A DNA stretch of 64,000 nucleotides, taken from NCBI GenBank assembly GCA_002337055.1, contig DDFG01000005.1:261037-325036 (forward strand), given 5' to 3'. The notes below the pieces were generated by a model. That model ran no database searches. It was not told the DNA's origin and saw only the letters and a list, made by a program, of their open reading frames with translations. Source of the stretch: Betaproteobacteria bacterium UBA1934. Lineage in GTDB: Bacteria > Pseudomonadota > Gammaproteobacteria > Burkholderiales > Rhodocyclaceae. Positions 9,061 through 17,692 of this stretch are shown in pieces (position 1 is the stretch's first letter; the number at the start of each line of letters is the position of its first letter). A program made the translations under genes and the position numbers.

Positions 9061-10360
9061 CCTCAACCTGCAAGCCTGCGCCGCCCGGCGCGAGCGTCTG
9101 TTCGCCGCCCTCGGCGACGGCGTCGCCATTCTGCCCACCGCGCCCGAAACCCTGCGCAACCGCGACTCTCACTACGCCTATCGGCACGACAGTTACTTCT
9201 GGTACCTGACCGCCTTTCCGGAACCCGAGGCGGTGCTGGTCATGGTTGGCGGCAAGCGCCCGAAGGCCATCCTGTTCTGCCGCGAGAAAAACGAAGAACG
9301 CGAAATCTGGGACGGCTTCCGTTACGGCCCGAAAGGCGCCGCCGAGGCCTTCGGCTTCGATGCTGCCTACCCCATCGCCAAGCTCGATCAAATGCTGCCC
9401 AAGCTGATCGCCGACCGCCCGGCACTTTGGCACACGCTCGGCCACGACGACACCTGGGACCGCCGCATCGGCGCCGCGCTGAACGCCGTCCGCGCCCAGG
9501 CACGCGCGGGCAAACGGGCACCACACGCACTGTGCGACCTGCGCGCCGAACTCGACGCCATGCGGTTGATCAAGGACGAGCACGAAATGACCATACTGCG
9601 CCGGGCCGCCGACATCACCAGCACCGGCCACGCCCGCGCCATGCGCGTCTGCCGCCCCGGCATGAGCGAATACGAACTCGAAGCCGAGCTGAGCTACGAA
9701 TTCAGGAAGAGCGGCGCCGAAGCGCACGCCTATACGCCGATTGTCGCCGGTGGCGCCAACGCCTGCGTGCTGCACTACGTCGAGAACAATCGTCCGCTGC
9801 CATCCGATGGCCTGGTGCTGATCGACGCCGGCTGCGAGCTCTCAGGCTACGCGGCCGACATTACCCGCACTTTCCCGGTCAGCGGCCGTTTCAGCCCGGC
9901 TCAGAAGGATGTCTACGAAATCGTTCTCGCCTCGCAACTGGCCGCCATCGACGCGACCCGACCGGGTGCCTCCTTCATGGCTCCGCACGAGGCGGCGCTG
10001 AAGGTACTGACGCAAGGCATGATCGACCTCAAGCTGCTCTCCGGCGATCTCGACAACCTGATCGAGAAGGAAGCCTACAAACCCTGGTACATGCACCGGA
10101 CCGGTCACTGGCTGGGACTGGACGTACACGATGCCGGCGACTACAAGACCGGCGCCGACTGGACACCGCTGGCGCCCGGCATGGTGCTGACCATCGAACC
10201 GGGCTTCTATATCCGCCCCGGCGAGGGCATTCCGTCCGAGCTGGTCGGCATCGGCATCCGCATCGAGGACGACGTGCTGGTCACCGCCGAGGGGTGCGAC
10301 GTTTATACCAGCGCGCCGAAAACAGTAGCCGCCATCGAGGAAACCATGCGGCATGGCTGA
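9053..10360 (+). CDS. pepP: Xaa-Pro aminopeptidase P
   Basis: This 435-residue M24 metallopeptidase has an N-terminal creatinase-type domain (about 1-170, YRHDSYFWYLTAFPEPEAVL) and a C-terminal pita-bread catalytic domain. The five metal ligands are visible: Asp in LIDAGCELSGYAADITRTFP (two Asp), His in HRTGHWLGLDVHDAG, Glu in LTIEPGFYIRPG and Glu in GIRIEDDVLVT. It removes N-terminal residues preceding proline. The ATG at 9053 overlaps murU by 8 bases and gives the usual family length. It overlaps ubiH by 8 bases, the same pepP-ubiH pairing as in enterobacteria. Confidence 0.95.
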   Translation: MPDLNLQACAARRERLFAALGDGVAILPTAPETLRNRDSHYAYRHDSYFWYLTAFPEPEAVLVMVGGKRPKAILFCREKNEEREIWDGFRYGPKGAAEAFGFDAAYPIAKLDQMLPKLIADRPALWHTLGHDDTWDRRIGAALNAVRAQARAGKRAPHALCDLRAELDAMRLIKDEHEMTILRRAADITSTGHARAMRVCRPGMSEYELEAELSYEFRKSGAEAHAYTPIVAGGANACVLHYVENNRPLPSDGLVLIDAGCELSGYAADITRTFPVSGRFSPAQKDVYEIVLASQLAAIDATRPGASFMAPHEAALKVLTQGMIDLKLLSGDLDNLIEKEAYKPWYMHRTGHWLGLDVHDAGDYKTGADWTPLAPGMVLTIEPGFYIRPGEGIPSELVGIGIRIEDDVLVTAEGCDVYTSAPKTVAAIEETMRHG

Positions 10361-11510
10361 TGCCACGCCGGTCGACGTTCTCATCGTCGGCGCCGGACCG
10401 GTCGGGTTGAGCCTGGTCCGGGCACTTGCCGGGCGGCGCTTTCGCGTCGTCCTCGTCGAGCGCAGCGCGTTGACCGCGCAAAGGAGCGATCCACGCGCCC
10501 TGGCTCTCTCCGAGGGGGCACGACAGATACTCGAACCGCTTGGCGGCTGGCCCGCATCGGCGGCGACGGCGATCCGCACCATCCATGTCTCACAGCGCGG
10601 CGGTTTCGGTCGTACGCTGATCGAAGCCGCCGAATGCGGCGTTGCCGCACTCGGCCACGTCGTCCACTACGGCGAGCTGGCCAGCGTACTCGCGGGCGGC
10701 ATAGGCGAATTACCCGGCATCGAGCTGCACGAGAACACCACAGTAACCGCCGTGATCCATGGCGGCGACGCCGTGCGGGTTACCCTTCGCACCCCGACGG
10801 GCGACCGCGATATCGCCACGCGCTTGCTGGTGCATGCGGAAGGCGCCCCAATGCAGGACGATACATTCAGGTTCCTTTCCTATGGGCAAACTGCCGTCGT
10901 CGCAGAAGTCACTCCGGCCTCACCGCATAGCGGACGCGCCTGGGAGCGATTCACGCCCGAGGGCCCGCTGGCGTTGCTGCCACTCGGCACTGGCTATGCC
11001 GTGGTATTGACCTTGCCCACGGCGCACGCCACCGTCGTGCTGACTCTCGATGACGAGGCCTTTCTTGGCATTTTGCAGACCCATTTCGGCGGCGATCTGA
11101 AATTCACCGCCTGCGGGCCGCGCGCCGCCTTTCCGCTCGCCTTGCGCATGCGCCGGGAGTTGACGACGCCGCGCCAGGTCTGGATCGGTAACGCGGCGCA
11201 GACGCTGCACCCGGTTTCCGGCCAGGGCTTTAACCTCGGCCTGCGCGACGCAGCCGTGCTGGCCGAAGCCATCTGGCGCGGCGGACCAGATGCCGGAGCG
11301 CCAATCAATCTCGCCGGCTATGTCCACCGACGGCGGCTGGATAGACTGACCAGCGCGGCCTTTACGGATGGCCTCGTCCGCGTGTTTTCAAACGATTTGG
11401 CGCCGCTCCGGCTGGCGCGCGGCATTGGCCTGGCGGCGCTCGATCTCTGCCCGCCCGCCCGACGCTTTGTTGCCCGGCGGATGATCTGGGGCGCGCGCGC
11501 CTGGCCCTGA
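10353..11510 (+). CDS. ubiH: UbiH/UbiF-family FAD-dependent ubiquinone hydroxylase
   Basis: This 385-residue flavoprotein mono-oxygenase has an N-terminal dinucleotide-binding fold (VLIVGAGPVGLSLVRALAG), an RSDPRALALSEGARQIL segment and the family signature GNAAQTLHPVSGQGFNLGLR (FAD ribityl contact, about residues 285-305). UbiH-type enzymes hydroxylate the ubiquinone ring, usually C6 or C1 by subgroup. The overlap with pepP supports ubiH rather than ubiI or ubiF, but the exact ring position cannot be fixed by eye. Quinone supply is relevant to the RquA homologue at 46548, whose substrate is ubiquinone. Confidence 0.87.
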   Translation: MADATPVDVLIVGAGPVGLSLVRALAGRRFRVVLVERSALTAQRSDPRALALSEGARQILEPLGGWPASAATAIRTIHVSQRGGFGRTLIEAAECGVAALGHVVHYGELASVLAGGIGELPGIELHENTTVTAVIHGGDAVRVTLRTPTGDRDIATRLLVHAEGAPMQDDTFRFLSYGQTAVVAEVTPASPHSGRAWERFTPEGPLALLPLGTGYAVVLTLPTAHATVVLTLDDEAFLGILQTHFGGDLKFTACGPRAAFPLALRMRRELTTPRQVWIGNAAQTLHPVSGQGFNLGLRDAAVLAEAIWRGGPDAGAPINLAGYVHRRRLDRLTSAAFTDGLVRVFSNDLAPLRLARGIGLAALDLCPPARRFVARRMIWGARAWP

Positions 11511-11601
11511 AATTCGGTTGGTGTCTGGCGAGCTGACTCAAACTGCCCGCAATGCGTCAATCCGAGCTATATTGGCAAAATCCCGCGCAGAGACACAGAC
11601 T

Positions 11602-12165
11602 GTGAACGAGAAAACAGACCGCGGCTCGACCGCCCATACCCCCGACCTGGACTGGAGTCAGGTCCGCGAAACCGTCCTGATGCTGGAACTGGCCTCCGCC
11701 CAGATAGCGGCAGCCACGCGTGACAGCGGGCAAGCTGTCGAGACCTTGACAGTTTCTTTCACACGCATGGTCGAGCACATTCAGGAGATCGCCCGTGCCG
11801 CACAGGCGGAACCCGAGACGCCCGACCACGCCGAAAACAGATCGCGCCTGATCGACGCTTCCGAAGAAGTCTCGACACTGGTGCATCAGGCCATAGTCGC
11901 CTTTCAGTTCTACGACCGTCTTTCACAGCGCCTGAACCATGTCGAACACGGATTGGGATGCCTGTCCGAGCTAATTGGGGACCGCCGACGCCTGTTCAAT
12001 CCCGACGCTTGGCGCGAGTTGCAGCAGCTTATTCGCTCGCGCTACACCACGCACGAAGAAAATGCGATGTTCGATGCGGTGGTACACGGCATTCCAGTGC
12101 ACGAGGCCATTGAACGCTACCGCTCAGACATCAGGAGCAAGGGCGACGATATCGAGCTGTTCTGA
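11602..12165 (+). CDS. Helical protein with a CheZ-like DxxxQ motif, function unproven
   Basis: This protein of about 187 residues is almost entirely helical. It has no signal peptide or membrane segment. The central helix reads VAFQFYDRLSQRLNHVEHGL, which carries D-x-x-x-Q, the arrangement of catalytic Asp and Gln in CheZ phosphatase (FQDLTGQ in E. coli). It also resembles a broad group of 'FQDRxSQ' chemotaxis-associated proteins. The GTG at 11602 is chosen because the conserved-looking part begins soon after; an in-frame TTG at 11518 would add 28 poor-looking residues. It lies between ubiH and dusB. A role in dephosphorylating a receiver domain is inference from a short motif. The gene itself is likely real. 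Confidence 0.6.
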   Translation: MNEKTDRGSTAHTPDLDWSQVRETVLMLELASAQIAAATRDSGQAVETLTVSFTRMVEHIQEIARAAQAEPETPDHAENRSRLIDASEEVSTLVHQAIVAFQFYDRLSQRLNHVEHGLGCLSELIGDRRRLFNPDAWRELQQLIRSRYTTHEENAMFDAVVHGIPVHEAIERYRSDIRSKGDDIELF

Positions 12166-12273
12166 CCGGCGCCTGTATTCCCGAAAGCACCTATGCGGTG
12201 CAATTTCCCCGGCTGTCTCGACTTCGGATTGACTATTTTTTAGGCGATTTCTCAGGTAGAATTTCGCCCTCGC

Positions 12274-12291
12274 TGTCGGTTTTTCCCGACA
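12274..12291 (+). other. Short hairpin in the dusB-fis leader
   Basis: TGTCGG and CCGACA form a perfect 6-bp stem around a T-rich six-base loop, 36 bases before the dusB start. It follows a TAGAAT hexamer (12257-12262) with a GC-rich stretch, similar to growth-rate-controlled promoters. The stem could affect leader folding or be chance; there is no following T-run, so it is not a terminator. Confidence 0.3.
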
Positions 12292-12326
12292 CGCCCTCAC
12301 CACGTTTTTGGTCTCTTTTCCCAGGC

Positions 12327-13349
12327 ATGCATTTCCTCGGCTTTCAGCTTCGCAACCATCTTTTTGTCGCGCCGATGGCCGGGGTGACCGATCGCCCCTT
12401 CCGGCAACTCTGCAAACAGATGGGTGCGGGTCTGGCCGTTTCTGAGATGGTTACCTCAAATTCGCTGCTCTACGGCAGCGCCAAGACACAGCGACGCGCT
12501 AATCACCAAGGCGAAGTCGCACCGATTTCGGTGCAGATAGCAGGCGCCGACCCCGGGATGATGGCGCAGGCCGCGCGGCACAACGTTGACCGCGGCGCCC
12601 AGATCATCGATATCAACATGGGATGCCCGGCCAAGAAAGTCTGCCATGTGATGGCGGGTTCAGCGCTCCTCAGGGACGAACCCCTGGTCGAGCGCATTCT
12701 CGCCGCCGTGGTGCAAGCCGTGCCCGAGACACCGGTCACGCTCAAAATTCGCACCGGCTGGGATCGTGACCACAAAAACGCGCTAAACATCCTCAAAATC
12801 GCCGAAAATGCCGGCATCCGGGCCTTGGCCATCCATGGTCGCACACGCTGTCAGCAATACACCGGCGAAGCCGAGTATGACACCATCGCCGCCGTAAAGG
12901 CGGTGGCCCGTATTCCCATTGTGGCCAACGGCGACATCAACTCGCCCGAAAAGGCGCGTCAGGTGCTCGCGCACACAGGGGCCGACGCGTTGATGATCGG
13001 TCGCGCAGCGCAAGGGCGTCCATGGCTATTCCGCGAAATCGAGCACTACCTGAAGACCGGCGAGAAACTGCCGCCGCCGAAGGTCAGCGAAATCCACGCG
13101 ATCTTGCTCGCCCATCTCGAGGATCTCTACGCCTTCTATGGATTGGAAACCGGTGTGCGCGTGGCCAGAAAACACATCAGCTGGTACACCAAGGGGCTGA
13201 CCGGTTCAGCAGCATTCCGCCACCACATGAACCAGTTGCCGGATGTAGACGCGCAGCGCCAGGCCGTCGATTTATTTTTCAGGGGGCTGGCGCAACAATC
13301 GGAACATCTCGAATACGAAGAACCAGAACAGGGGAAACTGGCCGCATGA
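12327..13349 (+). CDS. dusB: tRNA-dihydrouridine synthase B
   Basis: This 340-residue FMN-dependent TIM-barrel enzyme has the substrate-loop signature APMAGVTDRPFRQLCKQMGA at its start and the catalytic cysteine in DINMGCPAKKVC. Phosphate-binding segments HGRTRCQQYTG and GADALMIGRAAQGRPWLF follow. DusB reduces specific uridines in tRNA D-loops. The ATG at 12327 places the barrel start (FQLRNHLFVAPMAG) at its normal position; the upstream open frame is not needed. The stop overlaps the fis start (ATGA), the classic dusB-fis operon, where dusB translation helps fis expression. Confidence 0.95.
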   Translation: MHFLGFQLRNHLFVAPMAGVTDRPFRQLCKQMGAGLAVSEMVTSNSLLYGSAKTQRRANHQGEVAPISVQIAGADPGMMAQAARHNVDRGAQIIDINMGCPAKKVCHVMAGSALLRDEPLVERILAAVVQAVPETPVTLKIRTGWDRDHKNALNILKIAENAGIRALAIHGRTRCQQYTGEAEYDTIAAVKAVARIPIVANGDINSPEKARQVLAHTGADALMIGRAAQGRPWLFREIEHYLKTGEKLPPPKVSEIHAILLAHLEDLYAFYGLETGVRVARKHISWYTKGLTGSAAFRHHMNQLPDVDAQRQAVDLFFRGLAQQSEHLEYEEPEQGKLAA

Positions 13350-13585
13350 AATCAGAACATCAAGACATCGCCGCTTGCGTGCGCGCAGCGCTGGAGAAGT
13401 ATTTTCGCGATCTCGAAGGACAAAAAGCCACCGCCATCTATGACATGGTGATCAAGAGTGTCGAAAAACCGATGCTCGAAATCGTGTTGAAGCAGGCTAG
13501 TGGCAACCAGACCCAAGCTTCGGAAATTCTGGGCATCAACCGCAACACGCTGCGTAAGAAACTGACCGACCACCAACTCCTCTGA
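13346..13585 (+). CDS. fis: Fis nucleoid-associated DNA-binding protein
   Basis: This 79-residue protein has the C-terminal Fis helix-turn-helix (NQTQASEILGINRNTLRKKL) and a preceding dimerisation helix (IYDMVIKSVEKPMLEIVLKQ). It is shorter than the 98-residue E. coli protein because the N-terminal beta-hairpin arm is reduced, as usual in betaproteobacteria. Fis bends DNA and activates stable RNA promoters during fast growth. It overlaps dusB by four bases and is followed 5 bases later by purH, so purine synthesis may be read from the same transcript. Confidence 0.95.
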   Translation: MKSEHQDIAACVRAALEKYFRDLEGQKATAIYDMVIKSVEKPMLEIVLKQASGNQTQASEILGINRNTLRKKLTDHQLL

Positions 13586-13590
13586 CCCCC

Positions 13591-15183
13591 ATGAAAATCC
13601 AACAAGCGCTGATTTCCGTCTCCGACAAACGGGGCGTGCTCGAATTCGCCAGTGGTCTCGCCGCCATGGGCGTTCAACTGCTATCGACTGGCGGCACCGC
13701 CAAACTACTCAGAGACGCTGGTCTCGCCGTCACTGAAATCGGCGACTACACCGGTTTTCCGGAAATGCTCGACGGGCGCGTAAAAACCTTGCACCCCAAG
13801 GTACATGGCGGCATTCTGGCCCGTCGCGATGTACCGGAGCATCTGGCAACCATCGCCAAGCACAACATCCCGACCATCGACCTCGTCTGCGTCAATCTCT
13901 ACCCCTTTGCCGCCACGGTGGCCAAAGCTGGTGTGACGCTGGAAGACGCCATCGAAAATATCGACATCGGCGGCCCGGCGATGGTGCGCTCCTCCGCGAA
14001 AAACTACGCTGGCGTCGCGATCGTCACCGATCCTGCTGACTACGCGCCGATTCTTGCGGAAATGGAGCATCACGGCGGCGGCCTTAAGCTGGAAACCCGT
14101 TTTGGCCTGGCCAAGAAAGCCTTCACGCACACGGCCCGCTACGACAGCATGATCGCCAACTGGCTGACCGGGCTGGAAACCGGCGCCGAGTTGAAGCCAG
14201 CAGACGCGGCGCCGACACCGTCGCTTTTCCCAGATAACCTTCAACTGGCATTCGACCGCGTCGAAACGCTTCGCTACGGCGAAAACGCTCACCAGAGCGC
14301 CGCCTTCTACCGCGACACGACCGCCCTGCCGGGCAGTATCGCCGCCTACACCCAACTGCAAGGCAAGGAGCTGTCGTACAACAACATCGCCGATGCAGAC
14401 GCGTCCTGGGAGTGCGTCAAGGTCTTCCAGGCGCCTGCCTGCGTGATCATCAAGCACGCCAATCCGTGCGGCGTCGCCATCGGAGCAACGCTCGTGGAGG
14501 CCTACGAGAAAGCCTTCCAGACCGATTCCACGTCGGCTTTCGGCGGCATTCTTGCCTTTAACGGCGAGGTCGGCATCGAAATCGTCGATGCGATGAACAC
14601 CCGCAAACACTTTGTCGAAGTGCTCATTGCCCCTTTGTTCACGGACGAAGCAAAGGCTGCGCTGGCCAGCAAGCAAAACCTGCGCGTCCTCGTCGTGCCG
14701 ATGGGCAGCGACCTCAACACACTGGAGCTGAAACGTGTTGGCGGCGGCCTGCTGGTGCAGACGCCCGACAACTTCACCGCTCAGCTTGACCACCTCAAGG
14801 TGGTCACTCGCACACAACCGACTGCACAGCAGATCGAAGACCTCATTTTCGCCGAACGTGTCGCAAAATTCGTCAAATCGAACGCCATTGTGTTCTGTGG
14901 AAACGGGATGACGCTGGGTGTTGGCGCCGGCCAGATGAGCCGCGTCGATTCCACCAAGATCGCCAGCATCAAGGCACAGCATGCCGGTTTGTCCCTTGCC
15001 GGTTCAGTGGTTGCCTCCGACGCCTTCTTCCCCTTCCGCGACGGCGTTGACGTGCTTGCCGAAGCGGGTGCGGCAGCGGTGATTCAGCCAGGCGGCTCAG
15101 TGCGCGACGACGAAGTGATCGCCGCCGCGGACGAGCACGGCATCGCCATGGTATTCACTGGCGCCCGCCATTTCAGGCATTGA
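13591..15183 (+). CDS. purH: Bifunctional AICAR formyltransferase/IMP cyclohydrolase
   Basis: This 530-residue enzyme has the N-terminal IMP cyclohydrolase domain (about 1-200: ALISVSDKRGVLEFASGLAA, LSTGGTAKLLRDAGLAVTEI, GRVKTLHPKVHGGILARRD) and the C-terminal AICAR transformylase domain (RYGENAHQSAAFY, IIKHANPCGVAIG, GSVVASDAFFPFRDGVD, PGGSVRDDEVIAAADEHGIA). It carries out the last two steps to IMP. No good ribosome-binding site precedes the ATG, so coupling to fis translation is plausible. purD follows after 13 bases. Confidence 0.97.
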   Translation: MKIQQALISVSDKRGVLEFASGLAAMGVQLLSTGGTAKLLRDAGLAVTEIGDYTGFPEMLDGRVKTLHPKVHGGILARRDVPEHLATIAKHNIPTIDLVCVNLYPFAATVAKAGVTLEDAIENIDIGGPAMVRSSAKNYAGVAIVTDPADYAPILAEMEHHGGGLKLETRFGLAKKAFTHTARYDSMIANWLTGLETGAELKPADAAPTPSLFPDNLQLAFDRVETLRYGENAHQSAAFYRDTTALPGSIAAYTQLQGKELSYNNIADADASWECVKVFQAPACVIIKHANPCGVAIGATLVEAYEKAFQTDSTSAFGGILAFNGEVGIEIVDAMNTRKHFVEVLIAPLFTDEAKAALASKQNLRVLVVPMGSDLNTLELKRVGGGLLVQTPDNFTAQLDHLKVVTRTQPTAQQIEDLIFAERVAKFVKSNAIVFCGNGMTLGVGAGQMSRVDSTKIASIKAQHAGLSLAGSVVASDAFFPFRDGVDVLAEAGAAAVIQPGGSVRDDEVIAAADEHGIAMVFTGARHFRH

Positions 15184-15196
15184 ACGGAGCAAGGGC

Positions 15197-16477
15197 ATGA
15201 AAATTCTCGTCATCGGGTCCGGCGGCCGCGAACATGCGCTGGCCTGGCGTATCGCCCAGACGCCTGGCCTGCAAACCGTGCTGGTCGCCCCCGGCAATGC
15301 CGGCACGGCGCGCGAACATGAACTGAAAAACGTGCCAATCACCGATCCCTCCGCACTCGCCGATTTCGCGGAGCAAGAGGGTGTTCACCTCACTGTCGTC
15401 GGCCCCGAGGCCCCTTTGGCCGCCGGCGTGGTCAATATTTTCCGCAGCCGGGGCCTCAAGATTTTTGGCCCGACCAAGGAAGCCGCTCAACTCGAATCCT
15501 CAAAGGATTTCTCGAAGCGTTTCATGACCCGGCACCACATCCCGACCGCCGAGTTTGAAACTTTCTCCGACCTTGCCTCAGCGCATGCCTACGTCGATCG
15601 CAAAGGCGCTCCGATTGTGATCAAGGCGGATGGACTGGCCGCCGGCAAGGGAGTCGTCGTTGCCATGACTCTCGATGAAGCACACGTCGCCATCGACGAC
15701 ATGCTGGCTGGCAACAAACTGGGCGATGCCGGCGCCCGCGTCGTCATCGAAGATTTTCTCGATGGCGAAGAAGCCAGCTTCATCGTCATGGTGGATGGCA
15801 AAAACGTGCTGGCACTGGCCTCCAGCCAGGATCACAAGCGCATTGGGGATGGCGATACCGGCCCCAACACCGGCGGCATGGGCGCCTATTCGCCTGCGCC
15901 AGTCGTCACCCCTGAAATCCACGCCAAGGTCATGCGCGAGATCATTCTGCCGACCGTGCGCGGCATGGAGGCCGACGGCATTCCGTACACCGGCTTCCTC
16001 TATGCCGGTCTCATGATTGGCAAAGACGGCGGCGTCAAGACGCTCGAATTCAACTGCCGCATGGGCGATCCGGAAACACAGCCGATCATGATGCGGCTGA
16101 AATCCGACTTCGTAAAACTGCTCGAGCATGCCGTCGCGGGCTCGCTCGACCAGGTCGAGGCGGAATGGGATCGCCGCGTCGCGCTCGGCGTCGTGCTGGC
16201 CGCCGCGCACTACCCTGACACACCCAAAAAGGGCGACGCGATTCGTGGCCTGCCCGATAAAGGCAATGCCTTCGGGGACGATGCCCATGTCTTCCACGCG
16301 GGCACCTGCGAGCGCGACGGGCAGGTCGTCACCAGCGGGGGTCGGGTACTCTGCATCACCGCGCTGGGCGAAAATGTCAGAATCGCCCAGAAACGCGCCT
16401 ACGAGGTGACCGCCAGTATCGCCTTCGACGGCATGCAGTATCGCAAGGATATCGGGCACCGCGCTGTCCTGCGCTGA
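15197..16477 (+). CDS. purD: Phosphoribosylamine-glycine ligase
   Basis: This 426-residue ATP-grasp enzyme begins MKILVIGSGGREHALAWRIA and carries IVIKADGLAAGKGVVVAM (ATP-binding loop), SSQDHKRIGDGDTGPNTGG and EFNCRMGDPETQPIMMRL (metal ligands). It makes glycinamide ribonucleotide in purine synthesis. A GGAG ribosome-binding site lies a few bases upstream. It is directly downstream of purH, forming the common purHD pair, and 56 bases before hemF. Confidence 0.97.
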   Translation: MKILVIGSGGREHALAWRIAQTPGLQTVLVAPGNAGTAREHELKNVPITDPSALADFAEQEGVHLTVVGPEAPLAAGVVNIFRSRGLKIFGPTKEAAQLESSKDFSKRFMTRHHIPTAEFETFSDLASAHAYVDRKGAPIVIKADGLAAGKGVVVAMTLDEAHVAIDDMLAGNKLGDAGARVVIEDFLDGEEASFIVMVDGKNVLALASSQDHKRIGDGDTGPNTGGMGAYSPAPVVTPEIHAKVMREIILPTVRGMEADGIPYTGFLYAGLMIGKDGGVKTLEFNCRMGDPETQPIMMRLKSDFVKLLEHAVAGSLDQVEAEWDRRVALGVVLAAAHYPDTPKKGDAIRGLPDKGNAFGDDAHVFHAGTCERDGQVVTSGGRVLCITALGENVRIAQKRAYEVTASIAFDGMQYRKDIGHRAVLR

Positions 16478-16533
16478 TTTCAGCATCAAGAGGCGGCCAT
16501 GACCGCCTCGCCTCTTTCCCCTTGGAGACGCCC

Positions 16534-17430
16534 TTGGATCTCGCCGCCCTGAAGGCCTATTTCACCGGCCTGCAAAACCGTATTGTCAACGAACTGGAAA
16601 CCTTCGACGGCCAGTCGTTCCGCAGCGACGGATGGCAGCGCCCCGAGGGCGGGGGCGGGCTCTCGCGTCTGATCGAGAGCGGCCACGTCTTCGAGCGAGG
16701 CGGCGTCAATTTTTCGCATGTCACCGGAACGCGGCTGCCGCCTTCCGCCACCGCGCACCGCCCCGAACTGGCCGGCCGCGCCTGGGAGGCGATGGGTGTC
16801 TCGCTGGTTCTCCATCCCGAAAACCCATACTGCCCGACCGCGCACATGAACGTGCGCGCCTTCGTCGCCGAGAAGGCGGGCGAGGAACCGGTCTGGTGGT
16901 TTGGCGGCGGCATGGATCTAACGCCCTACTACGGCTTCGAGGAAGATGCCCGGCACTTTCACCAGACCTGCAAAGAGGCTCTGGCGCCCTTCGGCAGCGA
17001 TATTCATCCGCGCTACAAGGCCTGGTGCGACGAATATTTCTTTCTAAAGCACCGCAATGAGGCACGCGGCGTGGGCGGGGTGTTTTTCGACGATCTTAGC
17101 GAAGGCGGCTTCGAGCGTTGCTTTGCACTGACCCGTGCCGTCGGTGATGCGTTTACCCGCGCATACCTGCCGATCCTGTCCCGGCGGCGCGACCTTCCGT
17201 TCGGCGAACGCGAACGCGACTTTCAGGCTGTTCGACGCGGTCGCTATGTTGAATTCAACCTGGTCTGGGATCGCGGCACCCTTTTCGGCCTGCAATCGGG
17301 AGGACGGACCGAATCCATCCTGATGTCGCTGCCACCCGTCGTGAAGTGGCGCTACGACTGGCAACCTGAAACCGGCAGCCGCGAGGCGGAACTCACCGAG
17401 GTCTTTCTCAAACCCCGGCAATGGGTCTGA
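16534..17430 (+). CDS. hemF: Oxygen-dependent coproporphyrinogen III oxidase
   Basis: This enzyme of about 298 residues has the HemF signatures GGGLSRLIESGHVFERGGVN, NPYCPTAHMNVRAF, WWFGGGMDLTPYYGFEED and LVWDRGTLFGLQSGGRTESI. It converts coproporphyrinogen III to protoporphyrinogen IX using oxygen, in the cytoplasm. The TTG at 16534 is chosen because a GGAG sequence sits 7 bases before it; a TTG 12 bases upstream overlaps that site. It follows purD and ends convergent with the small minus-strand gene at 17431. An oxygen-dependent enzyme shows that the cell grows aerobically at least some of the time. Confidence 0.95.
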   Translation: MDLAALKAYFTGLQNRIVNELETFDGQSFRSDGWQRPEGGGGLSRLIESGHVFERGGVNFSHVTGTRLPPSATAHRPELAGRAWEAMGVSLVLHPENPYCPTAHMNVRAFVAEKAGEEPVWWFGGGMDLTPYYGFEEDARHFHQTCKEALAPFGSDIHPRYKAWCDEYFFLKHRNEARGVGGVFFDDLSEGGFERCFALTRAVGDAFTRAYLPILSRRRDLPFGERERDFQAVRRGRYVEFNLVWDRGTLFGLQSGGRTESILMSLPPVVKWRYDWQPETGSREAELTEVFLKPRQWV

Positions 17431-17670
17431 CTATTTGAGCTTGCCTCGCACAACACGAACTCGTTCGGGACGAGCGATATTCAACGCCCCGTCGGCACCT
17501 TGCAGATTTCCGCATACGCATGCCGATTTTATGCGCGGAACCGAACTGACGATGGCGGTGCAATCCAGGCATTCGTAATAGATATCGCCGCCCGTCGGCA
17601 GATTGCCGGTCGCCGGCGCAGGCTCCAAGGGGTAGAAGTTGTAGATCTTGCGCAGGTCGATATTGAGCAT
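17431..17670 (-). CDS. Small protein with CxxC and CxC motifs (possible zinc ribbon)
   Basis: This 79-residue protein starts at an ATG preceded by a GGAG-rich site. Cysteines occur as YYECLDC (about residues 32-37) and ACVCGN (about 51-56). The spacing is compatible with a four-cysteine zinc ribbon or small metal site. There is no signal peptide. It lies 22 bases after hemY on the same strand, so it may be the last gene of the algZ-hemY transcript, and its end abuts the hemF stop. I do not recognise the family. A link to haem or iron handling would rest on position only. Confidence 0.6.
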   Translation of the reverse strand: MLNIDLRKIYNFYPLEPAPATGNLPTGGDIYYECLDCTAIVSSVPRIKSACVCGNLQGADGALNIARPERVRVVRGKLK

Positions 17671-17692
17671 CTCCGTCTCCCAAAGGTGTAGG

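Noticed and set aside
13705..14982. 425-codon open frame antisense to purH
   Set aside because: The same antisense pattern; purH is complete and well conserved on the plus strand.
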